The notes below the pieces were generated by a model. That model saw only the letters and a list, made by a program, of their open reading frames with translations. It had not been told where the DNA came from and ran no database searches. Shown here one piece after another: positions 35,139 through 44,171 of a stretch of DNA of 64,000 nt; positions within the stretch are counted from its first letter, which is position 1, and each line of letters starts with the position of its first letter. Position numbers and translations under genes: made by a program. The stretch is from Mesorhizobium loti (lineage in GTDB: Bacteria; Pseudomonadota; Alphaproteobacteria; Rhizobiales; Rhizobiaceae): contig NZ_QGGH01000018.1 in NCBI RefSeq assembly GCF_003148495.1, positions 1-64,000 on the forward strand, read 5' to 3'.

Positions 35139-35167
35139 CTTATGGGACGCCAATCCGGCCAATTCAA
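35139..35167 (-). promoter_or_regulatory. Possible leftward promoter for the small ORF and xerD
   Basis: On the minus strand, TTGAAT (35167-35162) and CATAAG (35144-35139) are 17 bases apart, about 45 bases before the small ORF start. The match is moderate. Confidence 0.35.
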
Positions 35168-35245
35168 GGAAGAAGCTGAGGCCTGTTAGCAACTTCTGAT
35201 GCAGAGGTCAGCCAGCCCATATCGGGCTTGAAGTGCTCGCTACGC

Positions 35246-35274
35246 TTGACGCAAACGGGCTTTTCATGTCGATA
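35246..35274 (+). promoter_or_regulatory. Possible promoter for aroK-aroB
   Basis: TTGACG (35246-35251), a 17-base spacer and TCGATA (35269-35274), ending about 30 bases before the aroK start. The -35 box is strong and the -10 box fair. Confidence 0.45.
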
Positions 35275-35304
35275 CGCCGGCAAAGAGGGTCCTAGAAACA
35301 TCCG

Positions 35305-35916
35305 ATGAACGCGCTGCCAGCAAATCCTCCAGACGAGACCCACGCCGCGCTGCTTGGCCGGCTGGGCAGCCGTTCCGTCGTCTTTGTCGGGCTGATGGGC
35401 GCCGGCAAGACGGCGATCGGTCGCAAGGTGGCAACGATGCTGGCGCTGCCCTTCATCGACAGCGACCAGGAGATCGAAAGCGTCTCGCGCATGACCGTTC
35501 CGGAGTTGTTCGAGCGCTACGGCGAGACGGAGTTCAGGGCGCTGGAGCAGCGCGTCATCCTGCGCGTGCTGGAAAACGGCCCACAAGTGCTGTCGACGGG
35601 CGGCGGCGCCTTCATGAACGCGCAGACGCGCGAGGCGATCGCAGCGCACGGCGTGTCGGTGTGGCTGAAGGCCGAGCTCGGCCTGTTGATGGAGCGCGTC
35701 TCCAAGAAACAGAACCGGCCGCTCCTGAAAAGCGCTGACCCGCGCACCGTGCTGGAGCGGCTGATGGGGGAGCGCTATCCAGTCTACGCGACATCCGATG
35801 TCACCGTGCCGACCCGCGACGACCGTAAGGAGGTCATCGCCGCCGAGGTGGTCGACGCGCTGTGCCGGCATTTCGGCATCGATGAGACTGCCGCGACAGG
35901 CGAGGTGGAATCGTGA
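35305..35916 (+). CDS. aroK: Shikimate kinase
   Basis: A 203-aa kinase that makes shikimate 3-phosphate in aromatic amino acid synthesis. The P-loop is GLMGAGKTAIGRKVA; FIDSDQEIE binds shikimate and magnesium; VLSTGGGAFMN is the substrate-binding loop; and KKQNRPLLKSADP forms the lid. It overlaps aroB by 4 bases, so the two consecutive pathway enzymes are co-expressed. Confidence 0.96.
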   Translation: MNALPANPPDETHAALLGRLGSRSVVFVGLMGAGKTAIGRKVATMLALPFIDSDQEIESVSRMTVPELFERYGETEFRALEQRVILRVLENGPQVLSTGGGAFMNAQTREAIAAHGVSVWLKAELGLLMERVSKKQNRPLLKSADPRTVLERLMGERYPVYATSDVTVPTRDDRKEVIAAEVVDALCRHFGIDETAATGEVES

Positions 35917-37055
35917 GCGTCGATGCACCCGTTGTTGTCGAAGTCGGCCTTGGCGATCGGACCTACGACATTCTGATCGGCTCCGGCCTGCTGTCGCGGG
36001 CCGGTGCGGAGATTTCGCGTCGCCTGCCGGGCACACGCGCCGCTGTCGTCACCGACGCCAACGTCGCGGCAGTGCATCTCGATGCGCTGAAAGTCGGCCT
36101 CGAAACGGTCGGCATTCAACCCGCCGTCATCACGCTGCCGCCCGGCGAGAAGACCAAGAGCTTTGCCCATCTCGAAGAGGTGGTCGACGGTGTGCTGGCC
36201 GCCAGGCTGGAGCGCGGCGACATCGTCATCGCTTTCGGCGGCGGCGTCATCGGCGACCTCGCCGGCTTTGCCGCCGGCATCGTGCGCCGCGGTATGAATT
36301 TCGTGCAGATCCCGACCTCGCTGCTGGCGCAGGTCGATTCCTCGGTTGGCGGCAAGACCGGCATCAACAGTGCGCGCGGCAAGAACCTTGTCGGCGTCTT
36401 CCATCAGCCGAAACTGGTGTTGGCCGACACCGGAGTGCTCGACACGCTGCCGATCCGCGAATTCCGTGCCGGTTACGCTGAGCTTGCCAAATACGGGTTG
36501 ATCGACCGGCCGGAGTTTTTCGCCTGGCTGGAAGAGAACTGGGCAAAGGTTTTTGCCGGCGGGCCGGAGAGAGCGCAGGCGATTGCCGAAGCCTGCCGCG
36601 CCAAGGCCGACGTCGTTGCGCGCGACGAGTTCGAGACTGGCGACCGCGCATTGCTCAATCTCGGCCACACGTTCGGCCACGCGCTGGAAGCCGCCACCCA
36701 GTATGACGGAACCCGCCTCGTCCATGGCGAGGGGGTCGCTATCGGCATGGCGCTGGCGTACCGGTTCTCGTCGCGGCTCAACCTGGCCAGCCCCGACGAT
36801 GCCGCGCGCGTCGAGGCGCATCTGCGCGCCGTCGGCCTGCCTTGGCGGATAGTCGACATTCCGGGTGATTTGCCCGACGCCGAGGCGCTGCTGGCCTTCA
36901 TCACCCAGGACAAGAAGGTCTCGCGCGGCGCGCTGACCTTCATCCTGACGCGCGGCATCGGCCAGGCCTTCATCGCCAAGGATGTGCCGGCTTCGGAAGT
37001 GCTGTCGTTCCTCAGGGAGAACCACCCAGGCCCGAAGGAAAGCGATCGGAGATGA
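35913..37055 (+). CDS. aroB: 3-dehydroquinate synthase
   Basis: A 380-aa NAD- and zinc-dependent enzyme of the shikimate pathway. Conserved blocks include LPPGEKTKSF, FGGGVIGDLAGFAAGIVRRG, QIPTSLLAQVDSSVGGKTGIN and the zinc-ligand segments LNLGHTFGHALE and LVHGEGVAIGM. It overlaps aroK upstream and the CorC-like gene downstream by 4 bases each, forming one operon. Confidence 0.97.
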   Translation: MSVDAPVVVEVGLGDRTYDILIGSGLLSRAGAEISRRLPGTRAAVVTDANVAAVHLDALKVGLETVGIQPAVITLPPGEKTKSFAHLEEVVDGVLAARLERGDIVIAFGGGVIGDLAGFAAGIVRRGMNFVQIPTSLLAQVDSSVGGKTGINSARGKNLVGVFHQPKLVLADTGVLDTLPIREFRAGYAELAKYGLIDRPEFFAWLEENWAKVFAGGPERAQAIAEACRAKADVVARDEFETGDRALLNLGHTFGHALEAATQYDGTRLVHGEGVAIGMALAYRFSSRLNLASPDDAARVEAHLRAVGLPWRIVDIPGDLPDAEALLAFITQDKKVSRGALTFILTRGIGQAFIAKDVPASEVLSFLRENHPGPKESDRR

Positions 37056-37945
37056 ACGAGACCGGCTGGATCGTCGTCGCTGTCCTCGCCGCCCTCGTCC
37101 TGCTGGCCGTTGCCTTGCGCACGCGCCTGCTTGCCGCTTTCGACTACGAGCTGTCTCGCATCGAGCCGCAGCGTTCGACCCAGGACGAGTTGCGCGGCGC
37201 GGTCGACGATTTCCGCCGCGACGGCCAGGTGGTGCGCGAGGACCGCGACCGTGTCGGCGGCCTGTTCGATCTCGCTGAGCTCGAAGTCTCCGATATCATG
37301 GTCCACCGCACCAACATGCGCTCGGTCAATGCCGACAATGCACCTGAAGCGGTTGTGCGCGAGATCCTGCAGAGCCCGCACACCCGCATGCCGCTGTGGA
37401 AGGGCTCACTCGACAACATCGTCGGTGTGCTGCACGCCAAAGACCTACTGCGCGCGCTCAACGAAGTCGGCAACGATTTCTCCAGGATCGACGTGATGAA
37501 GATCGCGTCGAAACCCTGGTTCGTGCCCGACACGACGACTTTGCAGGAACAGCTCAACGCCTTCCTGCGCCGCAAGGCGCATTTCGCTATCGTCGTCGAC
37601 GAATATGGCGAGGTCGAAGGGCTGGTGACGCTAGAGGACATTATCGAGGAGATCGTCGGCGAGATCGCTGACGAGCACGATGTCGACATCCAGGGCGTCA
37701 AGCAGGAGGCCGACGGCTCCGTCGTCGTCGACGGCACGGTGCCGATCCGCGACCTCAACCGGGCGCTCGACTGGAACCTGCCGGACGAGGAAGCAACCAC
37801 CATTGCCGGCCTCGTCATCCACGAGACGCAGTCGATCCCCGAGGAGAAACAGGCCTTCACCTTCCACGGCAAGCGCTTCATCGTCATGAAACGCGACAAG
37901 AACCGGATCGCCAGGCTGAGGATCAGGCCAGCCGGCGACGCCTGA
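37052..37945 (+). CDS. CorC-like CBS-domain protein lacking the DUF21 membrane domain
   Basis: A 297-aa protein of the HlyC/CorC family. It carries a CBS pair (about residues 85-205: VSDIMVHRTNMRSVNADN, LPTRMPLWKG-like block, HFAIVVDEYGEVEGLVTLEDIIEEI) and a C-terminal CorC_HlyC domain (VVDGTVPIRDLNRALDW, then FTFHGKRFIVM). Rhizobial homologues at this place, downstream of aroB, are usually about 430 aa with an N-terminal four-segment DUF21/CNNM transport domain. Here only one hydrophobic segment (residues 5-22) precedes a short linker. Either an in-frame deletion occurred or this is a CorC-like accessory protein. It overlaps aroB by 4 bases. Confidence 0.85.
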   Translation: MNETGWIVVAVLAALVLLAVALRTRLLAAFDYELSRIEPQRSTQDELRGAVDDFRRDGQVVREDRDRVGGLFDLAELEVSDIMVHRTNMRSVNADNAPEAVVREILQSPHTRMPLWKGSLDNIVGVLHAKDLLRALNEVGNDFSRIDVMKIASKPWFVPDTTTLQEQLNAFLRRKAHFAIVVDEYGEVEGLVTLEDIIEEIVGEIADEHDVDIQGVKQEADGSVVVDGTVPIRDLNRALDWNLPDEEATTIAGLVIHETQSIPEEKQAFTFHGKRFIVMKRDKNRIARLRIRPAGDA

Positions 37946-37987
37946 AGCGCGTTGAGGAGCTGCGAGGACCAGCGCAGCTACGGAGCC

Positions 37988-39529
37988 TCATTCCGCGATC
38001 TGGCTCGTCGAGCGTTCGTGGATCGCCACACCCGTCTCAGCGTCGACAGCCGCCAAGCTGACCTCATAACCCCAAAGCCTGCGGATGTGACGAAGCGTAG
38101 CGTCGCGGCTGGCATCATCGAGAAGGATGCCGTTGTTGACCTTGTGCTGCAGTCGCAAATGTCGGTCGCCGAGCAGATCGACATCCACCACCTGGATGTC
38201 CGGTTGGTTCGCGCCGACCTCGTAGCTGTGAGCGAGCGCGGCGCGTATCTCGTCATAGCCGCGTTCGTTGTGGATCGAAGCGACTTGGCAGTGCGGTTGG
38301 TCGGCAGCGTCGCCGACCACAAAGAACCGCCATTTCCGGATCAAGGCAGGACTGAGATACTGGCGGATAAAGGACTCGTCGCGGTGATCCGCCCAGGCGC
38401 CAAGTAGGACCTCGCGCCAGTTGCCGTGGCCGGCGATGTCGGGAAACCAGTCCCGATCCTCGGCCGTCGGCTTGGTCGAGATGCGCTGAATGTCCTGCAT
38501 CATATCGAGGCCGAGAGCGTAGGGGTTGATGCCGGAAAAGCGCGGATCGTCGAACGCCGGCTGGAAGACCACGTTGGAATGATTGCGCAGGATTTCGAGC
38601 ATGGCGCCTTCGCTGATCTGGCCGCGATCGAACAGCATGTTCATCAGCGTATAGTGGACGAAAGTTGCGCAGCCCTCGTTCATCACCTGTGTCTGCCGTT
38701 GCGGATAAAAATATTGTGCTATGACGCGAACGATCCTGATGATCTCACGCTGCCAAGGCTCCAGGACCAAGCTGTTCTTTTCCAGGAAATAAAGCAGGTT
38801 TTCTTCGGGCAGGTTGAGCGATTTCTTCCGCTCCGGGTCTTGTCCCTTGTCGTTGGCCTTTCGCTGCGACGGCGGCAGCGTGCGCCACAAATCATTGTAG
38901 GACTGCTCTTCGTATTCGAGGCGCTCGCGAAGCCCTTCGCGCTGCCGCTCCGACGACAGCTTCGGCGGCCGGTGATAACGGAACACGCCCTGCGCCATCA
39001 GCGCGTGGGCGGAATCGAGAACAGCCTCGACGGCGGCGAGGCCGTGCCGCTCCTCGCAACGGACAATGTAGCCCTTGGCGAAATCGAGGTAGCTAAGGAT
39101 CGCCCCAGCGTCCGTCCACTGCTTGAACAACTGATTGTTCTTGAAGAAATGGTTGTGCCCGAGCGCAGCATGGGCCGTCACCAAGGCCTGCAAGGCCATG
39201 GTGTTTTCCTCCATCAGATAGACGATGCAAGGATTGGAATTGATGACCAGTTCATAGGCAAGCCCTCGCCCACCTTTACGATAGAGCAGGTCCTGGTAGA
39301 GGAAATGTTTGCCGAAAGACCAGTGACGGTACATCAGCGGCATGCCGACCGACGAATAGGCGTCGAGCATCTGCTGGGAGGAGATGATCTCCATCTGCAC
39401 GGGATAGGTATCGAGATGAAGCTCTTCGACGGCGATTGCCTCGATCGCATCATAGGCCCGCGACAATGTCTTGAAATCCCAGTCGGACCCCGAAAAAAGC
39501 AGGCTGGATTTACTGGCTTGTCGGGCCAT
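37988..39529 (-). CDS. SpoVR-family protein
   Basis: A 513-aa SpoVR/YcgB-family protein, last gene of the prkA-yeaH-spoVR cluster. Family stretches include YELVINSNPCIVYLMEENT, ALGHNHFFKNNQLF, MNEGCATFVHYTLMNMLFDR and GINPYALGLDMMQDI. The HNHFFKNN and NEGCATF motifs look like a metal site, but no biochemical activity is established. In enteric bacteria the cluster responds to nitrogen starvation and stationary phase. It lies 9 bases after yeaH. Confidence 0.93.
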   Translation of the reverse strand: MARQASKSSLLFSGSDWDFKTLSRAYDAIEAIAVEELHLDTYPVQMEIISSQQMLDAYSSVGMPLMYRHWSFGKHFLYQDLLYRKGGRGLAYELVINSNPCIVYLMEENTMALQALVTAHAALGHNHFFKNNQLFKQWTDAGAILSYLDFAKGYIVRCEERHGLAAVEAVLDSAHALMAQGVFRYHRPPKLSSERQREGLRERLEYEEQSYNDLWRTLPPSQRKANDKGQDPERKKSLNLPEENLLYFLEKNSLVLEPWQREIIRIVRVIAQYFYPQRQTQVMNEGCATFVHYTLMNMLFDRGQISEGAMLEILRNHSNVVFQPAFDDPRFSGINPYALGLDMMQDIQRISTKPTAEDRDWFPDIAGHGNWREVLLGAWADHRDESFIRQYLSPALIRKWRFFVVGDAADQPHCQVASIHNERGYDEIRAALAHSYEVGANQPDIQVVDVDLLGDRHLRLQHKVNNGILLDDASRDATLRHIRRLWGYEVSLAAVDAETGVAIHERSTSQIAE

Positions 39530-39538
39530 CGGACACCT

Positions 39539-40846
39539 TCACGCTCTCTTAAGGGGAGCCGGCTGTCTGCCGAAGAGCTGGCGGAAGACCGGATAGATAT
39601 CGGCGGGCGTGGCGATGCGGCTCATCTGGAAGTTCGGCCATCTCTGGTCGACTTCGCTATAGGCACGCCACAGCGATGTCCCGTTTTCAGTCGCGCCGAA
39701 GATATGGGCTTCACGCTCGTCGATGATCTCGACATAGGCAAAATACTGGCACAACCGCATGAGCTTGCCGTTGAGCAATGCTATGCATCGCTCGGAATCG
39801 CCGGCGAAATTGTCGCCGTCCGAGGCCTGGGCGGCGTAGATGTTCCATTCGTGGACGGGGTAACGTTCGTCAATAATGCGGTGCATTTCCTCCAGCGCGG
39901 TGGAAACGACAGTGCCGCCGCTTTGCGTGTTGTAGAAGAATGTTTCCTCGTCGACCTCCTGGGCCAGATGCGTGTGGCGGATGAAGACGATTTCGATGCG
40001 GTCGTACCGCCGTTTCAAGAACAGGTGCAGCAGTACGAAGAAGCGCTTGGCCAAGTCCTTTTCGCGCTCGCCCATCGAGCCAGACACATCCATCAGACAG
40101 AACATGACGGCATTGGCGTTCGGCACGGGTCGGGGATCGAAGCGGTTGAACCGGATGTCGACCGGATCGACATAGGCAATTCGCCTCCGCCGCCGCTCCA
40201 GCCGGTCAAGCTCTTCGCGCAACGCCGCAACGCGCTGATGCGCCGCTGCACTGGATGGCACCTCCTCAAACGTTGCGATTTCCCGGAGGATCGCGTCCAA
40301 CTCCTCCTGCTTAGGACGCCTCAACGCAATGCGGCGGCCATGGCTGTTACGCATCGTGCGCCCAACATTGATGTTTGTCGGTGAACCGGTGGCGGCGAAG
40401 CCAGCCCGGCGCGGCTTGTAGGCAAGGATCTCCTTGAGGTTGAGCTTGACCATATCTGGGAGTTCGAGATCCTCGAAAAAAAGATCGAGCACCTCCTCGC
40501 GTGACAGCACGAAACGAAAGTCGTCTTCAGACGCCGTGTTCCCCGGGGACGACGCTCCCGCGCCTCCGCCGGGCTTGGGGATCAGGTCTCCAGGGGAGAA
40601 ATGCCTGTTGCCCGGCAGGATGTGCTGGCGCCTGCCGCTGTTCCAGGCGTTGTTGAAGCTCGGCTCGGCCGTGCCTGTTTCAGGCATGGGTACGGCGTGC
40701 TCGGCATCCACGTCGGCGATCCTGCCGGTGCGGATCTGATCGCGTATGCTCCGCTTCAGTTCCTCGCGCGCACGCTTGAGAAAGCGCTGGCGATTGCCGA
40801 GGCTCTTGTCCTTTGGATTCAGGCGACGGTCGATGAAGATCGGCAT
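39539..40846 (-). CDS. YeaH/YhbH-family protein (DUF444) with VWA-like domain
   Basis: A 435-aa DUF444 protein. The C-terminal half holds a von Willebrand A-like metal site, CLMDVSGSMGEREKDLAKRF, and later IVFIRHTHLAQEVDEETFF with TVVSTALEEMH. The N-terminal half is basic and disordered-looking. It is the middle gene of a conserved three-gene cluster, 18 bases after prkA and 9 bases before spoVR. It is thought to work with the PrkA kinase in stress adaptation. Confidence 0.92.
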   Translation of the reverse strand: MPIFIDRRLNPKDKSLGNRQRFLKRAREELKRSIRDQIRTGRIADVDAEHAVPMPETGTAEPSFNNAWNSGRRQHILPGNRHFSPGDLIPKPGGGAGASSPGNTASEDDFRFVLSREEVLDLFFEDLELPDMVKLNLKEILAYKPRRAGFAATGSPTNINVGRTMRNSHGRRIALRRPKQEELDAILREIATFEEVPSSAAAHQRVAALREELDRLERRRRRIAYVDPVDIRFNRFDPRPVPNANAVMFCLMDVSGSMGEREKDLAKRFFVLLHLFLKRRYDRIEIVFIRHTHLAQEVDEETFFYNTQSGGTVVSTALEEMHRIIDERYPVHEWNIYAAQASDGDNFAGDSERCIALLNGKLMRLCQYFAYVEIIDEREAHIFGATENGTSLWRAYSEVDQRWPNFQMSRIATPADIYPVFRQLFGRQPAPLKRA

Positions 40847-40864
40847 GGACCCATCCGGGCTCTC

Positions 40865-42814
40865 TCAACCCGCCTTGTTCACTCGCATATACCAATCCAC
40901 AAGGCGACGCACCTGCCGCTGGGTGTAGCCGCGCTCAACCATCCGCTGCACGAATTCATTGTGGCGTTTTTCCGTGACGCTGTCCTGCTTGGAACCGAAG
41001 CTGATCACGGGCAAGAGATCTTCGACCTGTCCGAACATCCGCTTCTCGATCACTTCGCGCAGCTTTTCATAACTCGTCCATGACGGGTTGCGGCCGTCGT
41101 TCCTTGCGCGAGCGCGCAGCGTGAACTTCACAACCTCATTGCGGAAGTCCTTGGGATTGGCGATGCCGGCCGGCTTTTCAACCTGGGACAATTCCTTTTC
41201 CAATACCTCGCGATTGAGCACCTGGCCGGTATCTGGATCCTTGTAGTCCTGATCCTCGATCCAGGCATCGGCATAGGCAATGTAACGGTCAAAGAGGTTC
41301 TGGCCATACTCGCTGTACGATTCCAGATAGGCCTTCTGGATTTCGTGGCCGATGAACTCGGCATAGCGCGTTGCCAATTCCGACTTGATGAACTCGAGAT
41401 AGGCAGCTTCCATCTCCTTTGGAAACTGCTCGCGCTTGATCGCCTCTTCCAGGATGTACATCAGATGCACGGGATCGGCAGCCACCTCCTTCGTGTCGTA
41501 GTTGAATGTCTGCGACAGGATCTTGAAGGCGAAGCGTGTGCTGACGCCGGTCATGCCTTCGGCGACGCCGGCGGCGTCGCGATATTCCTGGACCGACTTC
41601 GCCTTGGGGTCGACGTCCTTCTGGTTCTCGCCGTCATAGGCGCGCATCTTGGTGTAGAGCGGCGAATTGTCATGCTCGGCAAGGCGGGTCGAGACGGTGA
41701 ACCGGCTGAGAAGGTCCAGCACCTCGGGGGCGCAGGGGCTGGCGGCCAATTCGCTCTCCCGCAGCAGCTTTTCGTAAATCTGCCTTTCTTCGGTGGTCCG
41801 CAGGCAATACGGCACCTTGACCACGAGGATGCGGTCGAGAAAGGCCTCGTTGTTCTTGTTGTTCTTGAACTGTTGCCATTCCGATTCGTTGGAATGGGCC
41901 ACGATGATCCCCTGATAGGGAAAGGCGCCGAAATTCTCGGTACCGTTGTAGCTGCCTTCCTGGGTCGCCGTCAGCAACGGATGCAGAACCTTGATAGGCG
42001 CCTTGAACATCTCGACGAATTCGAGCAGGCCCTGTGTGGTCCGGTTCAGTCCGCCGCTGTAGGAATAAGCATCCGGATCGGACTGGCTGAAATTTTCCAA
42101 TTGCCGGATGTCGACTTTGCCAACCAGGGCCGAGACATCCTGATTGTTCTCATCGCCAGGCTCTGTCTTGGCAATGCCGATCTGGCGTAGTCTCGAAGGC
42201 ATCAACTTGACCACGCTGAATTTGGAAATGTCGCCGGCCAGTTCGTCGAGGCGCTTGGCCGCCCATGGCGAGATGAGCCCGTTCAGTCGGCGTCGGGCTA
42301 TGCCGTATTTGTCCTCCAGCAAGTCGCCCATGCGATCGGGATGGAAAAGGCCAAGTGGCGATTCGAAAACCGGGCTGATCTGGTTACCGACCTTCAGCGT
42401 GTAGATTGGGCGCTGCTCCATCAATTTCTTCAGCCGTTCGGCAAGCGAGGATTTGCCGCCACCGACCGGGCCTAGGAGATAGAGGATCTGCTTGCGCTCC
42501 TCGAGCCCTTGGGAGGCATAGCGAAAATAGCCGGCGATGCGCTCGATCGTGTCCTCCATGCCATAGAAATCTGCAAAGGAGGGGTACACCTTCACGGTCC
42601 GGTTGGAGAAAATGCGGCCGAGCCGCTCATCCTTGCTGGTGTCGACCAGGTTCGGCTCGCCGATCGCCTCGACCATCCGTTCAGGCGCCGAGGCATACAT
42701 CGATTTGTCTTCCCGGCAGGCAAGGAGATATTGCTGGAGGCTGATCTCCTCCTGCGCCACGCTCGTATAAATTTCCGAAAACAGATCGAAGACGTCAGAC
42801 TGGTTCTCTCGCAT
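40865..42814 (-). CDS. prkA: PrkA-family serine protein kinase (YeaG)
   Basis: A 649-aa protein with an N-terminal AAA-type domain (P-loop LLGPVGGGKSSLAERLKK near residue 115) and a C-terminal PrkA domain distantly related to protein kinases. Other family blocks are LFHPDRMGDLLEDKYGI, GLLEFVEMFKAPIKVLHPLL and GIIVAHSNESEWQQF. It heads the leftward prkA-yeaH-spoVR operon. I start at ATG 42814 (MRENQSDVFDLF), with GAGGACC upstream, rather than the in-frame ATG at 42859. Confidence 0.94.
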   Translation of the reverse strand: MRENQSDVFDLFSEIYTSVAQEEISLQQYLLACREDKSMYASAPERMVEAIGEPNLVDTSKDERLGRIFSNRTVKVYPSFADFYGMEDTIERIAGYFRYASQGLEERKQILYLLGPVGGGKSSLAERLKKLMEQRPIYTLKVGNQISPVFESPLGLFHPDRMGDLLEDKYGIARRRLNGLISPWAAKRLDELAGDISKFSVVKLMPSRLRQIGIAKTEPGDENNQDVSALVGKVDIRQLENFSQSDPDAYSYSGGLNRTTQGLLEFVEMFKAPIKVLHPLLTATQEGSYNGTENFGAFPYQGIIVAHSNESEWQQFKNNKNNEAFLDRILVVKVPYCLRTTEERQIYEKLLRESELAASPCAPEVLDLLSRFTVSTRLAEHDNSPLYTKMRAYDGENQKDVDPKAKSVQEYRDAAGVAEGMTGVSTRFAFKILSQTFNYDTKEVAADPVHLMYILEEAIKREQFPKEMEAAYLEFIKSELATRYAEFIGHEIQKAYLESYSEYGQNLFDRYIAYADAWIEDQDYKDPDTGQVLNREVLEKELSQVEKPAGIANPKDFRNEVVKFTLRARARNDGRNPSWTSYEKLREVIEKRMFGQVEDLLPVISFGSKQDSVTEKRHNEFVQRMVERGYTQRQVRRLVDWYMRVNKAG

Positions 42815-43252
42815 GATTCTGGTCCTCGGAGCCGTTCTGGGTGCCAGACGGCTCATCACAGATTCAACTGCTGGAAAGCATTGTGGTTCCCTTCACATGA
42901 AGGAGAGCGCGTGCATCTGGCATTGAAACCCGGGACACTACCCATGTGGCTGGAATGCTTGCCCAAATACTTAGGTGGTGATGGCCAGATGAGACCGTCA
43001 AGGGGTAGATATTGATTTCGTGAACTGAACTGCAAGGACGGTGCATTTGATGCAGCCTGATGCTCCGAGAGTTGCGACCCGATGCGAGTTCGACGAAGCC
43101 CGGTTTGAACCGGCCTCCTCTGCCGCGGATGAGTCCCCAAAAGCTCGAGTGTCATTCGCGGGTCGGATCGATGATCGATCGCCGAACCAGACCTTAACGG
43201 GACGCTCGTGGCGCCTGCGGGCACTGTCGGCACCCACACGGTCGGGAGAACC
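42815..43252. other. 438-base gap upstream of prkA and the alpha/beta hydrolase
   Basis: No convincing gene, RNA or repeat is seen here. It should contain the divergent promoters of prkA and the hydrolase. A TGGCACCC...GGC stretch just before prkA recalls a sigma-54 site, but the invariant -12 GC is absent. Confidence 0.6.
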
Positions 43253-44062
43253 ATGATGATCGATCGACGAAGCCTCATTCTGGCCTCCATGGCGGCGATG
43301 CTGCCATTGGGAGCATCGCCGGCGCGGCGCCCGCGCCAATCCGCGCCAAAAACCTTCGACTACGGGCCGGCCAAGCTCGACATCTACGCGCCCGATGGTG
43401 CAAGCGGCCTGCCGGTCGTCTTTTTCGTCCATGGCGGCACCTGGCAGTTCGGCAAACGCAGCCAGGTTGATGCCAAGCCGGCCTTTCTGCTGGCCAACGG
43501 CTTCTGCTTCGTCTCCATCGATTACCGCATGTTGCCTAAGGCCGATGTCGCCACCCAAGCGGATGACGTCGAAAAAGCCTATGCCTATATCAGGGCCAAC
43601 ATTGCCCAGCATGGCGGCGACCCCAACCGCATCGTCGGTATGGGCCATTCGGCCGGCTGCCATCTGATTGCACTGACCGGCATGCGCGGTGGGCTGCCCG
43701 GCGTCGCGGCGTTCATTCTCGACGATACAAGGGCCTACGATCTTGCCGCGCTTGCCAAAAATGGCGGCATGGTTCGGGCCTATGCACGGGTCTTCTCCGA
43801 TCCCTCGCAATGGGCAGCACTTTCGCCGGCCAGCTATGTCGGCGGCCACAAGCATCCGCCGACCTTGATTGCCTATTCGCAGGCGTCTGGCCGTGGCGAG
43901 GCCTCGAAGGCCTTTGCCGAGCGTCTGCGGGCCACCGGCGCCATGGTTACGCTGTTCGACGGCAGCGCCTATACGCACATGTCGATCAATCGTGATTTCG
44001 GTGAGGATGGCGACGCGCTGACCGCCGCCGCGCTGGCATTTCTCAAATCGACGGTCGGCTGA
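43253..44062 (+). CDS. Exported alpha/beta hydrolase (esterase/lipase family)
   Basis: A 269-aa alpha/beta-hydrolase. The oxyanion motif is FFVHGGTW and the nucleophile elbow GMGHSAGCHL. The C-terminal His is likely in SAYTHMSINRDF. The N-terminus, MIDRRSLILASMAAMLPLGA, has a twin-arginine-like signal, suggesting export. Related proteins include carboxylesterases and kynurenine formamidase-like enzymes. I start at ATG 43253 (a second ATG follows immediately). Confidence 0.87.
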   Translation: MMIDRRSLILASMAAMLPLGASPARRPRQSAPKTFDYGPAKLDIYAPDGASGLPVVFFVHGGTWQFGKRSQVDAKPAFLLANGFCFVSIDYRMLPKADVATQADDVEKAYAYIRANIAQHGGDPNRIVGMGHSAGCHLIALTGMRGGLPGVAAFILDDTRAYDLAALAKNGGMVRAYARVFSDPSQWAALSPASYVGGHKHPPTLIAYSQASGRGEASKAFAERLRATGAMVTLFDGSAYTHMSINRDFGEDGDALTAAALAFLKSTVG

Positions 44063-44171
44063 TCCCGAGGCAGCGGCGCGGCGCGACTGGATCAGATCAA
44101 AAGCACCGGCAGGATATTGCCGCGCGGGCGCCCACAGGTGCAAGTGCTCTCTTCGATCGGGAGAGAACTGC

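Noticed and set aside
38426..40384. 652-codon forward frame opposite spoVR and yeaH
   Set aside because: The true genes on the other strand have clear families; this frame has the low-complexity composition of an antisense shadow.
42815..42860. Possible sigma-54 promoter before prkA (TGGCACCC...GGC)
   Set aside because: The -24 half fits, but the invariant GC of the -12 element is GG here, and it would overlap the ribosome-binding site.
42940..42970. TGGCTGGAATGCTTGC on the plus strand as a sigma-54 site
   Set aside because: The GG to GC spacing is 11 instead of 10 bases and it faces away from prkA.
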